Below, one piece after another: positions 23,131-34,094 of a stretch of 64,000 nt of DNA. The notes beneath the pieces are model-generated. The model made no database searches. It was not told the origin of the DNA and saw nothing but the letters and a program-made list of their open reading frames with translations. The position numbers and the translations under genes are program-made. The stretch comes from Lineus longissimus (taxonomy: Eukaryota; Nemertea; Pilidiophora; Heteronemertea; Lineidae): NCBI RefSeq assembly GCF_910592395.1, contig NC_088326.1, positions 10,545,001 to 10,609,000 on the forward strand. The letters run 5' to 3'. How positions within the stretch are numbered: position 1 is the stretch's first letter; every line of letters begins with the position of its first letter.

Positions 23131-24078
23131 GCCGGGCAGTAGGATCTACCAAGATAACCATTGATACAGAGAGTATTACTTGCCTCAACAGCATCAGTCA
23201 GGAACTCATCGACTTAGTCGGTGCTTCAAGGGAAGGGTCACTATGACTGTGATAGAGGAAGTCACGAGATTGACATTGGTGATTTAGGGAACGGTCTGGC
23301 TGTAATAAGTGGGGATCATCAAATCAGAAGAGGTAAAACAAAGCGGGATTTCCGACAATTGAAGAAGGTGTGCAACATAACCTTTCCAAAAAATGGGCCG
23401 TGTGCGGTAGCTTTCCTATTGAAGCATCTACCTGACTCTCGCCTTGCTACATTAGGCTCATCTGATGGTTGTTTCGCGAACACGATTTACTTCCATGACG
23501 AAGTATCTTCTTCACTTACGGGCACAATCACAGAGGGAGTTCACCCTGCTGATGACTTGGTCTTCACATCCACTGGTGAAGTAGTAGTGGCAAGATGGGA
23601 AAAGCCGCCTATTAGAGTTTTCAAGCCTGCTACTGGTGCATACCGTGATATTAACATTACCCATGATGGGGAGGTGATTGGTAGGCTGTGGCGTGTTGAG
23701 ACTGATGAGTCTGACAACATGTTTGCCTTAACTTCTTTCAGTAATTCATTTCTTCTTGTTGTGAAACCGAATGGCACCGTCATTCAGTGTATCAGGTTTA
23801 TACCTGGACCTTCTCACCGTATGGGTTTCTGTTGACTGAATAGAACCCTATATATCACTGCTAGTGACAGGATCCTGAAGTTTCACTGGAGTAATGACAT
23901 CCTTGAAGAGATATCATCATGTTCACAGGGCGTGGAAGGATTCTATTGCTATGATGTTTGTATTGGTAGCGGTGGCGAGATGTTGGTGGCTGGTTGGATG
24001 GGGAACCGTGATATCGGTATCTACCAGGTGACGGAAGGAGAAGATGAGGAGGACATGGTATTGAGGGAGATAGAGTAT
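23131..24078 (+). pseudogene. TRIM C-terminal fragment T1 (truncated, broken)
   Basis: Homologous to about residues 326-622 of the intact TRIM protein encoded at 39336. It lacks the RING, both B-boxes and the coiled coil. Damage is visible: there is no ATG in the right frame near its 5' end (the longest frame starts at a GTG at 23221), a 19-base deletion relative to fragment T2 shifts the frame near the start, and a C-to-G change makes a TGA at 23833-23835 inside the propeller-like region. Its 3' end lacks the last ~37 codons. The 5' edge abuts the end of MITE V. It keeps an extra ~25-codon segment type, partly deleted here, that the intact gene lacks. Confidence 0.85.
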
Positions 24079-25000
24079 AAGATCATATCAATATATTTGA
24101 ACATATCTTCTTAGCATATTTTTGGAAGGGATTTATTGATATACTATTGGTTTATTTGGACTGGGGGTAACTATATACCTTAGATCGAGAAAATCTTCCT
24201 CCCTTACTCGTCATGCTGGAAAAAATGCGCCGTTTTATGCATCGATTTACGTGTAACTTTGTATTGCTATATCGAGAGACAACCCCATACGGTGTCCTCC
24301 AAAACTATCAGCCAAAACCGTTGGCGAAGCTCAAGCATGAGAAGACCACAAATGCGGCTCTGACTCTTCAGTAAGGAAATCACATGACAACATCATTCCA
24401 GCACCATGAACATCGGCAACTGGTCACCCATTTGATCGGCTTGATTCGTTTATTTCCCACCAAATGACGACACTCGCGTCAATGCAGCTGAGTACGTCCT
24501 CATCTGACAAGAGCCAGATGTCTGGGCGCTTATGTTCAAACCAATTTCACTAACACTGATGGACTCTTTAAATTTACTTCACATAAATGAAAGTGATTGC
24601 GCCAAGTGACTTGTGATTAAACAGAGAGCATTTCAGGTAATTGATTATTTGTAAGACTCTGGTTGACACTGGTGTTAGTGACAAAACTTGTTTTGAACAC
24701 CCAGGCCCACGAGACAAAATAGAGAAGACAGGCATGTTGAAACGGATAATACTGTGTTATGTGTTATGGCTGTGCCCAGTACAACACCTTGTCAATAGAT
24801 GTCGTATCCAGCCGTGCCTTGATGACAGCCATTCCAAATCATAAAGAAATTTGTTATTTACCATTGTCCATTGGCTACACAATAAATACATCGCAAGCTA
24901 ATGCGACACAATATCGTCTTTTACGGGACGTAAAGGGTGTGTTGTACGTGCCTTGCATAATTCTATCAAGTAGTGTAAATCACTGATGTGTATCAAGATA
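24079..25000 (+). repeat. block P, copy 1 (TRIM 3' flank)
   Basis: Corresponds to sequence starting about 400 bp downstream of the intact TRIM stop codon (41711 onward): TATCTTCTTAGC, TTGATATACTATTGG, CGGTGTCCTCCAAAACTATC. The intact gene's 41202-41710 is missing here, so the fragment and this flank are joined by a deletion. Short frames (60-75 codons) are shared between copies but show no domain. Confidence 0.75.
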
Positions 25001-25679
25001 CCCTGGTGAAGACACCTTTCGGTGTTCTTCATAAATCTAAGCCTATGCTGTTGTCATTCAATAGCCAACCATGAAGACATATCTGATGTCAATGCATGTT
25101 CAACAAGGCATAGCAAATTTCAATTTCTGTGTTGGGCCAAACAATGAAAGGCCTACGTATCCAACCGACGTCACAAATGAGATTGAAAAGAAACAAAACC
25201 GACTCCTTCGGTGAGAGAGAAAAGCTTAGGCGAAGAAGCATAGATTGATGACCCAAATATTGCCTCGCCCTTCTCAACCAGGAACTTCAAATAGCTAAAG
25301 CAAACTCGTGATAGTACATGATAGGAAGAAGGAGGTTGCAATCTTGACTCTCAAAGTTTGACATCGCTACAAGGCTGGAAAGAGTAAAGACATTGGTATA
25401 GCTCCGGAGCTGCTTACTGGCCCTCGGCTGATGTTGTCTTCTTCGTAGAGTGAACGTGAGACAAGAAAATGATCATCCACCACTGACACGCTCCTCAGGT
25501 AGGATCACTTTACGAGAACAATTTGGACCAATCGATTTCTATCTCCCCTCTTGAAGCTTTCATTCATGATTGCCTTTCGGCCAAAAACTGTCGGCTATCT
25601 TTTTTAATAAACCATCATCCAAACACAGTAATGTCCGATTCCACCAAAACGTTTTATAGCTGCGGTCATCGCCACGATG
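25001..25679. other. unique spacer inside block array
   Basis: Not found in the other copies between P and Q. No gene recognised. It is therefore either ancestral sequence lost elsewhere or an insertion limited to this copy. Confidence 0.45.
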
Positions 25680-26985
25680 GAACCATTTTCAGCCCAGCGG
25701 TAACTGTAGTATTTGGTCAAAAGACGCCATACGCACCCGCATTTTAATTACCAAATAAACGCTTGAGCCAAACGCACTGTGGCGCAGTGGCGACTTGCGC
25801 AGGAAACCCTTACCACTCTGATATACACCCCCCCCCCCCCCCCCAACACATTCTTCTCTAATTATCTTCTAACCTACAGGGGGGGGGGTAGGCTAGAAAA
25901 CTATACGATATTGATATACATACCTTCCAAACCTCAAGCCGCCTAGTTTTCTTCTAACCTTCTAAGGCTTACATCAACCTTTCACCTCTCAACGAACAAT
26001 TTGGTGACAAGGACACCCTCAATAAAAACAATGATTATCGTCCAAAGGTAGTCATCAGGACACCTCTCTAATAAGGACAGCAGGGTATCCTTGATAAAGA
26101 GGATTAGAATGTGTGTCATATGACTTTAGCTATCATTAGTTGGGATTCGATATATCGTTTTTACCGTTTGTATTGAATATGTTGATTTGGTGGAGGTTCT
26201 TACACTCTTAACCATAAACAACATCAAAAGAAGGATTTCCTACTGTCATTTGAATGCAGTGTTGACAATGTTGTGCTTATTTCTAAACGCACGGGATATC
26301 TATATATGTTTTATATATTGAATATATCTTAATAGTATAAATATGGGACAGTTTTACGACAAATGGTGCTCATTATTAATGTCACAAAGGTTGGTTGTCG
26401 TTGGCCTAATTTAAAAACTGTGTATCGAGTTATTTTATAAAAAAGGTACCGATACAAACATGTGTAAGGAATTGATACAGAACTGAAGGTATAGTTTGGT
26501 TGTCTCATGACTTAACATTAAGAATGGAGCTTAATTGATTTAGGCCTAAACCAATGCGCCTAACAGATGTTTTTGTACAAACAGACAGCTCCTTCGAACG
26601 GTAGTGTTGTGCGACAACCTACACCGATAGTGTTGTGCCGGTGCAATGTTTTTGAGTGTTTCTGTTTTTGAGTGTTTCCCCTCATTGTTTGGGAACGCTC
26701 AAAAATAGATTGACAAGTTTTTCTGTGTATCCCCCCTATTGAAAAGTCGTGGTCTCTCTAGCTGCCTATTGTTTGGAAACACTGACACATGGGGAACAAC
26801 CACAGATGTTACACCGGTATCAATGTCCTTCCTCTAACAGCTCTTTCCGAGCGATGTTGGCCCCAGTGTTCTTTGAGACAACCTACACCGATAATGAGGT
26901 GCTGGTGTCAATTTCAATAATTCTCTAACAGCTCTATCTGAGCGATGTTTGGCCCCGGTGTTGTATCTTAACCGAAGAGAACCGA
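25680..26985 (+). repeat. block Q, copy 1
   Basis: Starts near CGCCATACGCACCCGCATTT, contains a poly-C run (25828-25844) and a poly-G run (25879-25887), then AGGACACCTCTCTAATAAGG, TATATATGTTTTATATATTG and AACAGCTCTTTCCGAGCG, the empty target of the 912-bp MULE. This copy alone has a ~180-bp insertion at about 26642-26820 with a hairpin (TTTTTGAGTGTTTCCC against GGGAACGCTCAAAAA). Confidence 0.75.
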
Positions 26986-28080
26986 AAAGGCATGCGTTAT
27001 TCCATGTCAGATTTTGATTTTCTTTCCTTTTTTGCGCAATTTGTTAATGGAAACTGGGTAATATTGCCCTTAATAATGCCAATGGTCCTTTAATGACTGT
27101 TTTTTCATTTTATGGGAAGATCAGTGGCGTAGTGGTTAGAGCACCGGGCTCATAATGAGGAGGTCGTGGGTTCGATTCTCGGAAGGGTCACTGCTGTTTC
27201 ATCTTTGTGTCTTTGAGCAAAGCAATTAACCCTACTTGCTTCTCTCCACCCAGGAGTAAATGGTATCTAGCTGGCAGAGTTGGCACACTATGAATGTCAG
27301 TCCTGAGCGCTGTATAGCTGGAGCTCGGACCGGTAATACTCCCAGAGAGTAGAGCTTGAACCAAGAATGTACAGGCCAATAGCTAGGGGTAATAATGTGA
27401 AGCGCTTTGAGCGACTGAAACCAGTTGGATTTAGCGCTATATAAGTCTCATAATTATGTTGTAACGGTTCAAAGGGTGACAGGGCTCGTATTAACACGCT
27501 AAGTAAAGTATCATAACCGACTTCTGGGAAACTTTTAAAGGGCTGAAATATAGAATAGCCCCAAAACTACCACGGTGATGTTTTGGCACAAAAGTATCCC
27601 ACGTTCAAGTGCACGATTCGCCAGTAGGGCTATTTTCCATCTTAGTACAGCGAAATAATTTATCCCAGTCTTTACGATGATAATTATGCTGAATCAAACA
27701 CGAACCAGTCCCTTAACTGTGCATGATTGATCTCCAGTGCGGAGATGAATTTGACCCCAAACCTCTGCCCTGACTCGATGTCATCCACGCGCGCGTTACC
27801 ATCTGAGCAGGGGCGTAGCTAGCGGTGTGTTGGGGGGGGGGGGGCAACTATCACCAGAATGTGTTTGGACAATGATTTAGCAGACCCCCCCCCACCACCA
27901 CCACCACCACCACCAAAATGTGCCAGTGCTTCCCTTGTTGTTTGGTAAATAGTGGTCGCCTAATCTGCGAATAAGAGAACGGGAAAAGAGAAACACTGAA
28001 ATCCTGCAAACACTGACAGATGTTACACCGTTATGTCACAACCGCTGCTGTCACCTGCCTGAAGGAATAGCAAACCAAAA
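26986..28080 (+). repeat. block R, copy 3, with SINE and CCA tract
   Basis: Same backbone as at 16-18 kb, but interrupted by a SINE (27115-27453) and lacking the piggyBac MITE. Its right part passes a poly-G run at about 27832 and a poly-C/(CCA)n run at 27886-27915, then leads into block S. Confidence 0.8.
27110..27458 (+). mobile_element. tRNA-derived SINE, copy 1
   Basis: Box A TGGCGTAGTGG and box B GGTTCGATTCT lie in a tRNA-like head (with CTCATAAT in the anticodon-loop position, Met-like). A body follows with GAGCAAAGCA, CTCTCCACCCAGG and TGGCAGAGTTGG, and a tail GCGCTTTGAGCG..TTTAGCGCTATATAAG. TTATG flanks it at 27110-27114 and 27454-27458. The empty site CATTTTATGTTTTAACGG is present in both R copies at 16.9 and 18.0 kb. 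The GCGCTATATAA tail is shared by many invertebrate and fish SINEs. Confidence 0.9.
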
Positions 28081-28351
28081 TTAATGACCTTGCTATGGCA
28101 AGCCAAAGCGGAATTTATTCAGGACCGCTTTTTTACATCAGGACTAAAATTTACGCCAGAATCACGCTATGAATTGCCAAAGTGTACAAAACTTTATCTC
28201 AGACCGAACTTTGACAACACCAAGTTAAAGATTCCGATTCATGTATGTTTTTCCTTCAGAATAATTCATTGGCATGTTTCCCAAAATTTTTGGTCAGAAC
28301 GAAAAACACGGCAGGATTTTTATCCTTCAGAATTTCAATGACCACAGGACT

Positions 28352-28378
28352 CACGTGACTCCTGCCAGAACGCACGTG
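28352..28378. promoter_or_regulatory. paired CACGTG sites spaced 21 bp (left array)
   Basis: CACGTG occurs at 28352 and 28373. The 29-bp stretch CACGTGACTCCTGCCAG-N4-CACGTGACC is repeated in inverted orientation at 29604-29632, where a third site follows at 29648. CACGTG is the canonical E-box bound by bHLH-ZIP proteins, but the symmetry equally suits a transposase binding site. Confidence 0.5.
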
Positions 28379-28442
28379 ACCATTTAAACTGCTGACGTCT
28401 TATAATCTAGTTGTCGTCGCTCACACGACTTAGCTCTGCATC

Positions 28443-28581
28443 ATGGCACCAAATCGAGCAGACGAATTGAACAATTTGTTCAATTGCAGCAGTTTTGAGG
28501 ATCTCTTGAGAGATCTACGGAAAAACACATCCGGTTCTCCGGATGGTGTTCGCCTAGGGCTCGTAACCTTGTGCCGTGCGA
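28443..28581 (+). other. short ATG frame of unknown status in block S
   Basis: An ATG in context CATCATGG opens a frame (MAPNRADELNNLFNCSS..) that is conserved over about 46 codons in three S copies (28443, 46023, 54534). It follows TGACGTC and TTATAATC/TTATAGTC upstream, which could be a core promoter. In this copy it runs into the nested MULE; in the others it continues about 25 codons to a stop. No domain recognised. It may be a first exon or chance. Confidence 0.3.
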
Positions 28582-29587
28582 GGGTTGGTTCTAAAAGCGG
28601 CATTGGCACTGACATTGGCATTGGCATTGGCATTGGCAATCTGCCAAATGAGTACCAAATATGGAAGTTTGATAAGCTGCAGACCATACGGGCAACATCC
28701 TTCGTAAGGCTTATTACAGAGCTGCCCAAAATAATTCAAAGACTACTTGCTCGCTCAGGGGAGTTGGTGTAACAATAATAATGACTAATAATAATGACTA
28801 TGAACTATAGTTGTCTGTTGAGCCATATAACCCTGAAGGCTATTTACAGGAGTATCAAAGAAGGGATGAGCCATGAAGTAGGGGAAAACGCTTTATACCC
28901 TTCTACTAACGCGGCTCTAACTAACCCTACTTCCTAGGCTTATCCCTTCTTCAAGGCCCGCTTAGTTTAAGGCAGGCAGACTCTGGGAGTCTCCTTCTCA
29001 ACCATGGACTTTTGTCCGAGGAATGACTGCGTGTACCTGTAGCCTGTAGTAAAAATGTAGTGCAAAAAACCCAATGGTTATTTCATCCTTTTGTGGGAAC
29101 TGCCAGCTACGATGCCATTGATTCAGTAGGACGTCTGGGACCTTCCTCTCATGAGTGGTGTTGACTTGGAAGGAAATTCCATTCTAGTAGGCATGGATAT
29201 AGATGGAGAACCGAGAATTGAACTTTGACCTCGCATTTATTATAATGAGGGGGCAATGAATCCACCAACTTTCAGAGCAGCAAGATCGATATGGGGGCAT
29301 CGATCAGTTTTGTGAACTTCTGGTCTTTGATAGTCTTCAATGACCTGCCTGAAAGGAGTCGTCAGCAGACCAGGTGCCCACATGTACATATAAATGTAAA
29401 ACATCGTCGGGAAATCTTTCAATATTAAATTTGGTGTTACTTCTCCTGTCTAAAGAATATTCATGAACAATGGTCACTAATAAATGGTGTTATTTTGGTG
29501 TTATTTTGGAATTTGGCAGATTGCCAATGCCAATGCCAATGCCAATGTCAGTGCCAATGCCGCTTTTAGAACCAACCCGCCGTGCGA
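28573..29587. mobile_element. Mutator-like element, perfect 68-bp TIRs, 9-bp target duplication
   Basis: The element 28582-29578 (997 bp) starts GGGTTGGTTCTAAAAGCGGC, and its right end is the exact reverse complement for 68 bp. The inner TIR consists of five to six direct GGCATT units. GCCGTGCGA flanks it at 28573-28581 and 29579-29587. The empty target GTGCCGTGCGACGTC is present in the S copies at about 46151 and 54661. Perfect TIRs and a perfect duplication point to a young insertion. No transposase inside; the MPMPMP/GIGIGI frames are TIR translations. Confidence 0.95.
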
Positions 29588-29603
29588 CGTCATCGTGTTT
29601 GTG

Positions 29604-29653
29604 GTCACGTGATAACTGGCAGGAGTCACGTGATTACTGGCAGAAGTCACGTG
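29604..29653. promoter_or_regulatory. three CACGTG sites at 21-bp spacing (right array)
   Basis: CACGTG at 29606, 29627 and 29648, each followed by an ACTGGCAG-like spacer. It is the inverted counterpart of the pair at 28352-28378; the same arrays occur at 45932/45953 with 46180/46201/46222, and in the third S copy. Sites two helical turns apart on one face of the DNA are suggestive, but function is not shown. Confidence 0.5.
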
Positions 29654-29868
29654 AATTCTGCTGAATTTTTCATTCTGCCCGCAAAAACAATTCTGACGCA
29701 TTTTGCATTCTTGGATAAAATAAAGTTTCAGAACGATTTTTTGGGCAGAACGATTTTTTTGGCAGAATATAGTGTTTTTACCCCTCAGCCAAAATGGGCT
29801 AGAGGGGTATTGTCGTCACGTGCGCCGTCCGTCCAGGCGGGTGGGCGGGCGGGCCGCGTCTGCTACTT

Positions 29869-30460
29869 GGTTTCCGTCGATTTCTAGGAGAACGGCTTTG
29901 ACAATCAATTCAATTTTTGGTATGTACACTGGGGGTGACTGGAGGAAGGTTCCTTTCGAAAACGGGCTTGTCCCGATTATCAATATGGCCACCAGGGCGG
30001 CGTGTTTGAAATTGGTTTCCGTCAATTTCGAGGAGAACCGTTCGTCCGATTAAATTCATTTTTGGTATGTACGTTGAGGGTGGCTAGAGCGAGGTTCCTT
30101 TGAAAACGGGCTTGTTCCGAGTATCAATATGGCCACTGGGCGGCGTGCTTGAAATCGGTTTCCGTCAATTTCGAGGAGAACCGTTCGTCCGATCAAATTC
30201 ATTTTTGGTATGTACGTTGGTGGTGACTAGAGGAAGATTCCTTTCGAAAACCGGCTCGTTCTGATTCTCAATATGGTCACCAGGGCAATGTGCTTGAAAT
30301 CGGTTTCCGTCAATTTCGAGGAGAACGGCTTGGAGGATGGAATCAATTTTTAGTGGGTGTAGGCCTAATGCAGTTTTGTAAGGGGAAGGTTCCTTTCGAA
30401 AATCAGTTCGATACGAAATTCAATATGGCCGCCACGCTCACATCCTCAAAATAGGTTTCC
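29869..30460 (+). repeat. 145-bp tandem repeat, four units plus a partial fifth
   Basis: Units start at about 29869, 30014, 30157, 30302 and 30454 with GGTTTCCGTCRATTTCKAGG, then a GTATGTACRYTG and a TCCTTTCGAAAA segment, and end CAATATGGCCACC. The S copies at 46443 and 54954 have one unit fewer. Upstream is a GC-rich CCGTCCGTCC/GGGCGGGCGGGC stretch at 29824-29855. Confidence 0.85.
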
Positions 30461-30756
30461 ACAATTTTCATTTCCATATGCAAACTAGCCACTCCACTAA
30501 GCCAACTTCACTATTATCTCACCTTCAACCTTAATAGGCTGAGGGGTTATGCTCGCTTTGCGATGCTATTTTTCATTCTGTGAAGTAAATTTCGAATTCA
30601 GTCTGCTGTAAAAAGGGTTCTGAACAATATTTTCTGAATTTCTGATTGCAAAACGGCTTCTTGCATTGAAAAATAATGTCCTCTGAATAAATTCCCCTTT
30701 GGCATGCCATACCTTGCCTCCTGCATTGCTACCATCCGACACAGCATCAGTAATAA

Positions 30757-30934
30757 GATGACCCAGATACGAGGAAATTGTCCTCGTTTCGAAGAAGTCC
30801 ATTCATTGATTATATTCAAGAACTACGGTTACAGTTAATAGACCTACATTGAGTCGGTATAAATGAAAGTAGCTGGGACCTGAATCAGACGAAGCACTGA
30901 TCACCGCAAGTCTTCGAAAATACTACAGTAAGTA
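30757..30934 (+). repeat. block U, copy 3, cut short
   Basis: Matches other U copies from GATGACCCAG to TACTACAGTA, then breaks at 30934. The next ~160 bp seen in the other copies are missing and replaced by about 2.6 kb that includes a pogo element. Confidence 0.75.
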
Positions 30935-31179
30935 CTGTAGTTTCATGAAAATAACACCACTTCGGGATATTCAAGGCCCGGCCTCTTCTCTCGAGTCTAT
31001 TCACCAGAGGTAACCAATGAGTGACTTCGCTGGCCCTTGTGATGGCTCAGCCGAGCTGTCACGGTTACCCTAAACCACTTATTACCGCAGCCCTATTGAT
31101 TCGAAGTGTTGTGGGCCTACTGGTCGATGAGTGCGCATGTGGAATGACGTAAATGGTAACGCCACTCGCCGACCGTTTA

Positions 31180-33260
31180 TACAGGTTGTCTCATAAAACT
31201 GAAGCACCTTTTAGATTGATCCAAACCCCCCAAAACAAAAAAAGTCCTTATTGAAACTCTGAAGGAAAATCTACGAATGCTTGCATTAGTAAAGCAAAGT
31301 GAAATTCAGGCAATGATAGTAGTCACGAAATTCCGAAGAAAAACGAGGAGCTCATCCTCTGTTTTTCTACAACCCTCTTTTTTTATTTAGACTCCCTAGG
31401 CCTACGTAGGAGAAAACGGAATCGAAGTTTCTAGGATTTGTGGTTTTCTTGTGTAATTCTAGGGCCTCTTAGGCCTATAAATGAAGCCCAACTGAGGGTA
31501 CCCACATTGCAGACAACCTGTGCGACAATGGATGCTGTAGAGCTGCTGAGAAAACGACGCCGGCGCTACATCGTGACAGAAAAACTTGCCTACCTGAGAG
31601 ACCAGAAGGAGGCACTGGTGAACGGTACGGTGCGCATTATGAGGGAGTTCGCCTCCCACTATAACATCCCCTGGGAGACGTTTAGAAGGTGTAATATCGA
31701 GAACCTCGAGCAGAAGCAAGAACAAGGGCATGGCCGGAAGAAGACGGTAATGGAGCCCCGTGATCTGTTATGGCCACAGGTTTAGGACCAGCTTTACCAA
31801 TGGCTGCAGCAGATGAGAGAGCGTCGCCTCGCAGACTCCGTTCTCGACATTCAAGATAAGGCGTTGGTAGTGTGGCAAAGCTGGTGGAATGAGTTAGCCC
31901 AAGATGTCAGAGAATGGATTCAGCATTGTCGCCCTCAGCTATGGGATTTCAACGCATCCATAGGCTGGGTGGAGTGCTTGATGAAGAGACGCCAGGTGTC
32001 CCTACGGAAGGTGACCAAGAATACTACGATCGTCCCCGCTGATGCTGCTGCAAGGATCCAGACCTTCCGAGATGCGGTTACTGGGAGCATCGATCGTCTT
32101 GATATACAGATGCGGTTCTTCTTTAACATGGACCAAACCTTTGTCCTGTTTGATATGAGAACCATGTACACGGCCAACACCACGGGGGAGAAGGCCATAG
32201 ACGTCCGATCATCCAGGTCCAATACGAAGCTGGGATACACCGTCACCCTCTGCATCGCAGCCGCTGGAGCAAAGTTGCCGGCGCACATCACCTTCCCCAG
32301 AAGAGGTTTCGTCCGGGTGTTTGCAGCCCTCCAAGACAACCCACCAGCAGATGTAGATTACCCAATCGGAAACTGGTTGGATGAGGGAGGAAACGGCGCA
32401 CCACTGGTTAGATGAAGTCCTATCACCCTACGTCACCGACAACGAGACCGACCAGTTCCTGTTAATCGTCGATCATTATCGGGTCCAACGGACAGAGAAC
32501 TTCCGGGCGAGAGTCCGCGACATGAGAGGCAGCCTGGATTACGTACCTGCTGGTTGCACATCCCTCGTTCAACCGTTAGACGTTGCAGTCATGAAGTCCT
32601 TCAAATGTCACGTACGGCGACAATGGAAATCGTGGAAGAAGGACCACACGGACGAACGAGGAGACTGCCCTTACATCGGCCTGAGAGACGTGACCAACAT
32701 CATCAGAGATGCCTGGGATGGTGTTGATGAGGACGTTATCGTCAACTGATTTAAAGCATCGTTTCGACCAAGGCCAATCGAAGCTGGACCACATGCTATC
32801 TTGGAGGAAGAAGAGGAGACTGCCGTGGATGGACCAGAGTTCGTGAATGTAGTCGAGGAGGACATTGTGATGGACTTGAATTGACTGTGGGTGTTGTGAA
32901 TGATTGTGGGTACGATTCTGAAAGCTGGACAATCTAATAATGTGTATCTTTAGCTTGAAAAAAAATTGAATCGGGATTTGCATTGTTCTTTTTTATTCCT
33001 TCACTGATCACTTCGGACAAGACTGTACATTCAGAGGGATGTTCGGTTTTGTCTCCCGATATGTGACGGACAACTTCTCATTCTTACCAATTTCGCACTG
33101 CAAAGTATCTTTGAAAGCCCGAAGCTGGTAAGGGATGATAAGACCCGAAGACATGCTCCATTACCTCCCTGAGCAGTGCCTCACTTTGAAAGGGCAGGTC
33201 AGTCCCTAAAACCAGCAGAAGCCAATATGACACTTGGACTTTTTTCATGGACACCCTGTA
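31180..33260 (+). mobile_element. pogo/Tigger-type transposon, 2.08 kb, TA target duplication
   Basis: The ends are inverted repeats: CAGGTTGTCTCATAAAAC from 31182 and, read in reverse from 33258, CAGGGTGTCCATGAAAAA. TA flanks both sides (31180-31181, 33259-33260). The 2077-bp length and CAG-beginning ends suit the pogo branch of Tc1/mariner. It encodes one transposase on the + strand, now broken. This element is absent from the parallel blocks at 47.3 and 55.9 kb. Confidence 0.9.
31528..32884 (+). pseudogene. pogo-family transposase (broken)
   Basis: From an ATG at 31528 the product has an N-terminal DNA-binding region (Arg/Lys-rich start, then a CENP-B-type second HTH with LYQWLQQM and a KALVVW helix). 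The DDE domain follows, with FNMDQT (Asp codon 32131), LLIVDHY (Asp codon 32471) and VPAGCTSLVQPLD (Asp codon 32579), 35 residues between the last two acidic residues. These are hallmark pogo/Tigger motifs. Three lesions are visible: TAG at 31783-31785, a one-base frame change between about 32357 and 32372 just before TGWM, and TGA at 32747-32749 before a Glu-rich C-terminus. No active protein is expected. Confidence 0.9.
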
Positions 33261-33544
33261 CACTATCAGCCATTAGCACTGGGACACCCTTTACACTACC
33301 AATGACGATTTGTTGAAAATGTTCTGGGACACTCAGTACAATGGCCGAAGGCCCGATCCCATTATCCCATTCATAGGAGACCTACGAATCGGTTTCAACA
33401 ACCCAAACAATAAGGATTGGACTCGAAACTGAAGTATATTGGATATGAGGCCTGGACAACCCTCTCTGGAATCCCAGCCAATGATCGGCCTTCTCAACAG
33501 CTCTGTTCGCCACCCTATGAGTCAGGGGCGGCGACACCGGCTGT
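33261..33544. other. unique spacer between pogo element and MITE V copy 3
   Basis: Contains two GGGACACYCW words resembling the pogo end (GGGACACCCTTTACAC near 33279, GGGACACTCAGTAC near 33326), which may be decayed ends of related elements. No gene recognised. Confidence 0.4.
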
Positions 33545-34094
33545 CAGGACATCCTTATCTGAGAGCCAAGAGCCACCAGCCAAGAGCTAAGACTCCATTA
33601 AATAAGTGCCGCCAGAAAACCCACGAGCCAAGAAAAAGTATGGCTAATGAATATAATTATTATCTTTTGGAATCCTAAGCCTACAGGCACCCTACTTAAA
33701 AATAACTTTATTTTGTAACCGTTTATGACGTTGTCAGACATCGGCGCGTGGATCGCAGTATCATCCCAGAATTTTTATCGTACTATCGTACCATCGTACT
33801 TTCGTACTATCAGGATTTTGTGCCTGCACTTCATGCACTGTGTACAATCACACGTGTTTGTCATTCCTGCCGAATCATGTAGCCTTGCGCAAATGCTGCA
33901 ATCAGAACTGTTTTTAAAAGGCATGATATTGCTCAAGTCTATAAGTTCTTGAAAGCGGCCAATTCAAGCAAATGATGAGAGTAGGATCGCCTCATCGCAC
34001 TACACTAGGCAAGGAGTGCTATCTGCATTTATTGTAAAAAACGGTAATCGTGGCTCTTGGCACTTGGATCTTGGCTCTCAGATCAGGGTGTCCC
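33545..34094. mobile_element. MITE V, long form, copy 3
   Basis: Same 550-bp structure as copy 1. Its left flank (CCGGCTGT) has lost the CGGCATGT duplication, consistent with the rearrangement that brought in the pogo region. The right flank CGGCATGT is intact. It has a slightly expanded ATCGTACT array near 33777-33811. Confidence 0.75.

Larger units (their letters stand above)
28094..30711. mobile_element. block S, long inverted-end element, copy 1
   Basis: The left end TATGGCAAGCCAAAGCGGAA continuing TTTATTCAG is mirrored at the right end (about 30680-30711) as CTGAATAAA..CTTTGGCATGCCATA. TA flanks both sides. Motifs CAGAA/TTCTG recur near both ends. It contains, from left to right, an 85-codon frame, paired CACGTG arrays, a short ATG frame at 28443, a nested MULE (28582-29578) and a 145-bp tandem repeat. 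No transposase is recognised. The element class is uncertain; two further copies lie at 45674 and 54185. Confidence 0.6.

Noticed and set aside
27115-27187. Functional tRNA-Met
   Set aside because: The head has box A, box B and a CAT loop, but acceptor pairing is poor and it is followed by a SINE body and tail with target duplication in every copy.
28443-28772. 109-codon frame with a GIGTDIGIGIGIG stretch
   Set aside because: From 28582 on it reads through the terminal inverted repeat of a nested Mutator-like element; the periodic residues are the GGCATT units. Sister copies without the element diverge at that point.
31459-32983. Antisense frames of 90-135 codons opposite the pogo transposase
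   Set aside because: Shadows of the broken transposase on the + strand, which carries the DDE motifs.
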